Shown here piece by piece: positions 4,217 to 6,503 of a DNA stretch of 6,503 nt. Source of the DNA: an uncultured Chloroflexota bacterium (GTDB lineage: Bacteria; Chloroflexota; UBA4733). A model generated the notes under the pieces. The model was not told the origin of the DNA. It made no database searches and was given only the letters and a program-made list of their open reading frames with translations. Each line of letters starts with the position of its first letter. The first letter of the stretch is position 1. A program made the position numbers and the translations under genes. Where the stretch lies: the NCBI GenBank assembly GCA_937967325.1, contig CALBSQ010000286.1:1-6503 (forward strand). Direction: 5' to 3'.

Positions 4217-6457
4217 TCTGGCGCGCTATCGGGACGATCCGGTGGCGTATGCCGCTGAGCGGCTGGGTACGATCTGGTGGGCGAAACAGCAGGAGATCGC
4301 TCGAGCGCTGGTGACGCACCAGAAGGTGCTGGTCAAGGCGAGCCACTCGGTCGGTAAGTGTCTGTACCATAAGAGCCTGCTTATCCTCGCAGATGGTCGC
4401 GTGGTGGCAGCGTCCGACCTGATCGGGCGGTACTTCGTCCTGCCATCGTTCGGGGAGAACGGTGAGCAGCGGCCGGCGCTCGCCTTTGCGGAGGACAATG
4501 GCGTCCGCAAGGTGTTCCGGGTCACGACCGATTGCGGGCGGACGGTGGAGCGGACCAGCGAGCACCCGCTCTATGCAGCGTCGATGAGCGTGCGCGATCG
4601 CCGTCCGCACCCTGAGCCGCGCGGCTGGGCGCCGGTGCGAGAGCTGATCGTCGGCGATCTGGTGCTTGTCCCCGAGGCGCTCAGCGTTTCGGGGCATCGA
4701 CCGCGGGCAGCGGACGAGGTCGCGCTCCTGGGCTACCTCCTTGGAGACGGTGGCCTCACCCGGCAAGTGCGGTTCACGCAGATGGCCGGGCGTGTGCGCG
4801 AAGATTTCTGCGCCCTGGTCGCTCGGTTTGGCTGCGCTACGCTTGCTATCAACAAGTACGACCTGTTGGTCGTCGGGGAAGGCGAACAGGGCCGGTTCAG
4901 CTCCGGTCACAATCCGATCTTGACGTTGGTTCGGGAATGGGGATTGCTCGGCTCGCTCTCGAAAGAGAAGCGATTCCCTGCCTGGGCTTGGGAGCTGCCG
5001 AACGACCAGTTGGCGCTACTCCTGAATCGCATCTTTGCCTGTGATGGTTGGGCATACGTTCGTCCTGATAAGGACAATGGTCACGGGCAACTCGGAATCA
5101 GCCTGGCATCAGAGGGCATGATCCGAGACATCGAACTGGCGCTGCTTCGGCTCGGCATCTACGGGCGAGTGCGCAGGCGGGTCGTCCGTACCGGCGTGGC
5201 GGAGTTCCCGGCGTGGGAATGGGCGACGACGAGCGGCGCGATGATCCACCGTTTTGCCCAGTACGTCGGCATCTTCGGCAAAGAGACGGCGTTGGAACGA
5301 GCAGTCGCCTGGTCGCGCACGATCAGTGAGCAGCACGTCCGCCGTTGGCGGTCGCGTCATGCACCCGCCGGGTACCGTTGGGAGCGTGTTGCTGCCATCG
5401 AGTCCATGGGGCGGCAACCGACGGTGTCGATCTGCGTCCCCGCGACGCATGCCTACGTGACGACGGTCGTCGAGCACAACACGCACCTGTGCGGTGGGCT
5501 GGTGCTGTGGTGGTACGAGACGAGGTCTCCCAGCATTGCCCTGACGACGGCGCCGACGCAGAGCCAGGTGGTGGACCTGCTGTGGCGGGAGGTGCGGCGG
5601 CAAGCGCCGCCGGGGACGCCGTTGCTGCCGAAAGCGCCGAGGATTGAGAGGGGGCGACCAGGCGAGGGGGCGATGAGGCGAGGGGGCGAACTGGGGACGG
5701 ACGAGCGGCGAGCAAATGGGACGCTGCTCATCGCCTCATCGCCCAGTCGCCCCCTCGCCTCATCGCCGGCAACGGAGTCGCACCATTACGCGGCAGGGTA
5801 CACGGCGCGGGATGTGGATGCTTTTCAGGGGCGGCACGAGGAAGAGCTGCTGATCATCTTTGATGAGGCGACCGGTATCGACCGACAGTTCTGGGTGGCG
5901 GCGGAGGGCATGGTGACGGGGCCGGACAATCGCTGGCTGGCCGTCTTGAATCCAACCGATACGGGCAGCCAGGCGTACGCGGCCGAGCAATCCGGCGCCT
6001 GGCATGTCGTTAGCGTGGCGGCGCTGGAGCATCCGAACGTGATCGCGGAGCTGCAGGGACAGCCGGCGCCGTTCCCCAAGGCCGTACGCCTCACCTGGAT
6101 CGAGGGGCGCTTGCGGGAGTGGTGCCTGCCGCTGCGCGACGATGAGGGGATGAGGCGAGGGGGCGATGAGGAGCAGGGGCGAAGTGGGGACGGCCCGACG
6201 GATGGCCAAGCTGATGCACACATTCCTGATGCAAGGCGGATTTCCGGTCTCCCGGTCTCCTCATCGCCTCATCGCCTCATCCCCTCATCGCCCCTGCTCG
6301 AATGGCCGCCGCGGAGCGGGGTGTGGTACCAGCCGGGGCCGCTGTTCGAGTCGCGGGTGCTGGGGCGGTGGCCGAGCCAGGCGGTGGATAGCGTGTGGAG
6401 CGATGCCTTGCTGGCGCTGGCGTTTCGGGAGGGGCGAGGCGGGCATGAGGACATGGA
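4134..6457 (+). CDS. terL: phage terminase large subunit, intein-interrupted, 3' partial
   Basis: ATPase motor that packages phage DNA into the prohead. The frame is open from GTG 4134 to the adapter at 6458 (774 codons), with no stop. The N-terminal extein (residues 1-75) carries a Q-like adenine motif (TIWWAKQQEIARAL) and Walker A, SHSVGK, which continues as THLCGG after a 374-residue intein. Walker B is LLIIFDE (572-578; 198-204 after splicing), and the coupling motif LNPT has its Asn at 606 (232 spliced). The end of the readable part (WYQPGPLFESRVLGRWP) is the usual junction to the nuclease domain, which is missing because the contig ends. Two octamer-repeat insertions sit in frame at residues 505-545 and 670-722. 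The gene overlaps the small terminase by 83 nt. The family call is strong. Function needs intein splicing and tolerance of the inserted loops. Confidence 0.9.
4359..5480 (+). other. 374-aa LAGLIDADG intein in the TerL Walker A loop
   Basis: Self-splicing protein element inserted between Lys75 and the next extein residue, Thr, of the P-loop GK^T. All splice residues are present. Cys1 opens block A (CLYHKSLLILADG). Block B has T66-S-E-H69. Block F is PTVSICVPATHAY with H364. Block G is VVEHN with H373 and terminal N374, followed by +1 Thr. The middle carries two LAGLIDADG-type motifs, near 123-132 and 220-230. The frame is intact, and at 374 aa it has the usual length for an endonuclease-containing intein. 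Its codons look less GC-rich than the flanking terminase (stretches such as 4800-5060), suggesting a separate origin. P-loops are known favoured insertion sites for inteins. Splicing activity is predicted, not shown. Confidence 0.93.
4725..5048 (+). other. LAGLIDADG homing-endonuclease core of the intein
   Basis: The two dodecapeptide motifs are LLGYLLGDGG (intein residues 123-132, catalytic Asp130) and LLLNRIFACDG (220-230, catalytic Asp229). They are about 97 residues apart, which is normal for a single-chain enzyme. The enzyme would cut intein-less copies of the terminase P-loop DNA so that repair copies the intein in. Both acidic residues are intact, so the nuclease may be active. The exact domain edges extend beyond the span given. 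Confidence 0.85.
5648..5766 (+). repeat. in-frame palindromic octamer element 1 within terL
   Basis: The left arm is six 8-nt units from 5648 to 5695 (GAGGGGGC, GACCAGGC, GAGGGGGC, GATGAGGC, GAGGGGGC, GAACTGGG), ending in GACGG. The right arm is five inverted-type units from 5727 to 5766 (CTCATCGC, CTCATCGC, CCAGTCGC, CCCCTCGC, CTCATCGC). A perfect 21-bp inverted repeat joins 5669-5689 to 5747-5767. It is translated as an Arg/Gly-rich then Ser/Pro-rich stretch, at about residues 505-545 of the precursor. This lies between the Walker A and Walker B regions, just before HHYAAGYTARD, where ordinary large terminases have no such sequence. The terminase frame resumes correctly. Confidence 0.85.
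6141..6301 (+). repeat. in-frame palindromic octamer element 2 within terL
   Basis: The left arm is six 8-nt units from 6141 to 6188 (GATGAGGG, GATGAGGC, GAGGGGGC, GATGAGGA, GCAGGGGC, GAAGTGGG), then GACGG. The right arm is seven units from 6246 to 6301 (GGTCTCCC, GGTCTCCT, CATCGCCT, CATCGCCT, CATCCCCT, CATCGCCC, CTGCTCGA). Bases 6140-6170 pair with 6260-6290 at 29 of 31 positions. The left arm has the same six-unit layout as element 1, and the block GAANTGGGGACGG is shared (12 of 13). The translated insert is about residues 670-722, between the ATPase core (TWIEGRLREWCLPL) and the conserved EWPPRSGVWYQPGP segment. Confidence 0.85.
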
Positions 6458-6503
6458 CTGTCTCTTATACACATCTGACGCTGCCGACGATCTTACGCGT
6501 GTA
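6458..6503. other. Nextera/Tn5 sequencing adapter, not genomic
   Basis: The Tn5 mosaic end CTGTCTCTTATACACATCT runs from 6458 to 6476, followed by GACGCTGCCGACGA (6477-6490), the rest of the reverse-complemented Nextera read-1 adapter. Next come TCTTACGC (6491-6498), the reverse complement of the i5 index GCGTAAGA, and GTGTA, the first bases of the reverse-complemented P5 tail. Genomic sequence therefore ends at about 6457. The peptide CLLYTSDAADD read across the junction is artificial. Confidence 0.98.

Noticed and set aside
4209..6221. Minus-strand frames opposite the terminase and intein
   Set aside because: The plus strand carries clear Walker, intein and LAGLIDADG motifs through the whole interval; the antisense frames show none.
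5648..6301. CRISPR array
   Set aside because: The repeats are contiguous 8-nt units without unique spacers and form inverted arms, so they are palindromic repeat elements.
5648..6301. Insertion-sequence ends
   Set aside because: No transposase gene lies between or inside the elements, and I see no target-site duplication.
6269..6474. Minus-strand frames beginning MCIRDS or MYKRQ
   Set aside because: Their starts are encoded by the sequencing adapter; they are artefacts.

Overview
The window is a GC-rich bacterial contig end, roughly two-thirds G+C by eye. It carries two unrelated regions: ordinary host metabolism on the minus strand (about 72-3395) and the start of a phage DNA-packaging module on the plus strand (3605-6457). 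The last 46 bases (6458-6503) are not genomic. They match a Nextera/Tn5 sequencing adapter with part of an index and P5 tail, so the contig stops in artefact. The style of the ABC permeases, the divergent acyltransferase and the dispersed GC-rich octamer repeats suggest a Chloroflexota-like (for example Thermomicrobia-like) host. That is an impression only; no rRNA or marker gene is present.

Host part (minus strand, read right to left). A divergent PlsC-type acyltransferase (2529-3395) comes first. It is followed by a non-coding region of about 430-530 bp holding hairpins, a 47-bp-period direct repeat and a convincing promoter overlapped by a LacI-type operator. Next come a possible 35-codon leader ORF and two tightly coupled CUT1-type sugar ABC permeases (MalF-type 1029-1994, MalG-type 121-1026). 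No solute-binding protein or ATPase gene is visible. An octamer-repeat tract follows the last stop codon.

Phage part (plus strand). A 36-bp near-perfect palindrome and a 19-bp dyad lie upstream of a small-terminase-like protein (3605-4216). This overlaps the gene for the large terminase (TerL) ATPase, which starts at GTG 4134 and runs open to the adapter. TerL is interrupted exactly in its Walker A loop (GK^T) by a complete-looking 374-residue intein with a LAGLIDADG homing endonuclease (4359-5480). Downstream in the same gene, two related palindromic octamer-repeat elements (5648-5766, 6141-6301) are inserted in frame and would be translated as low-complexity loops. A third tract of the same 8-nt rhythm lies after the permease gene. 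A single TerL gene carrying both a self-splicing intein and two in-frame palindromic repeat insertions is the most unusual thing here. No integrase, att site, portal or capsid gene is visible, so prophage, gene-transfer-agent and remnant remain open.
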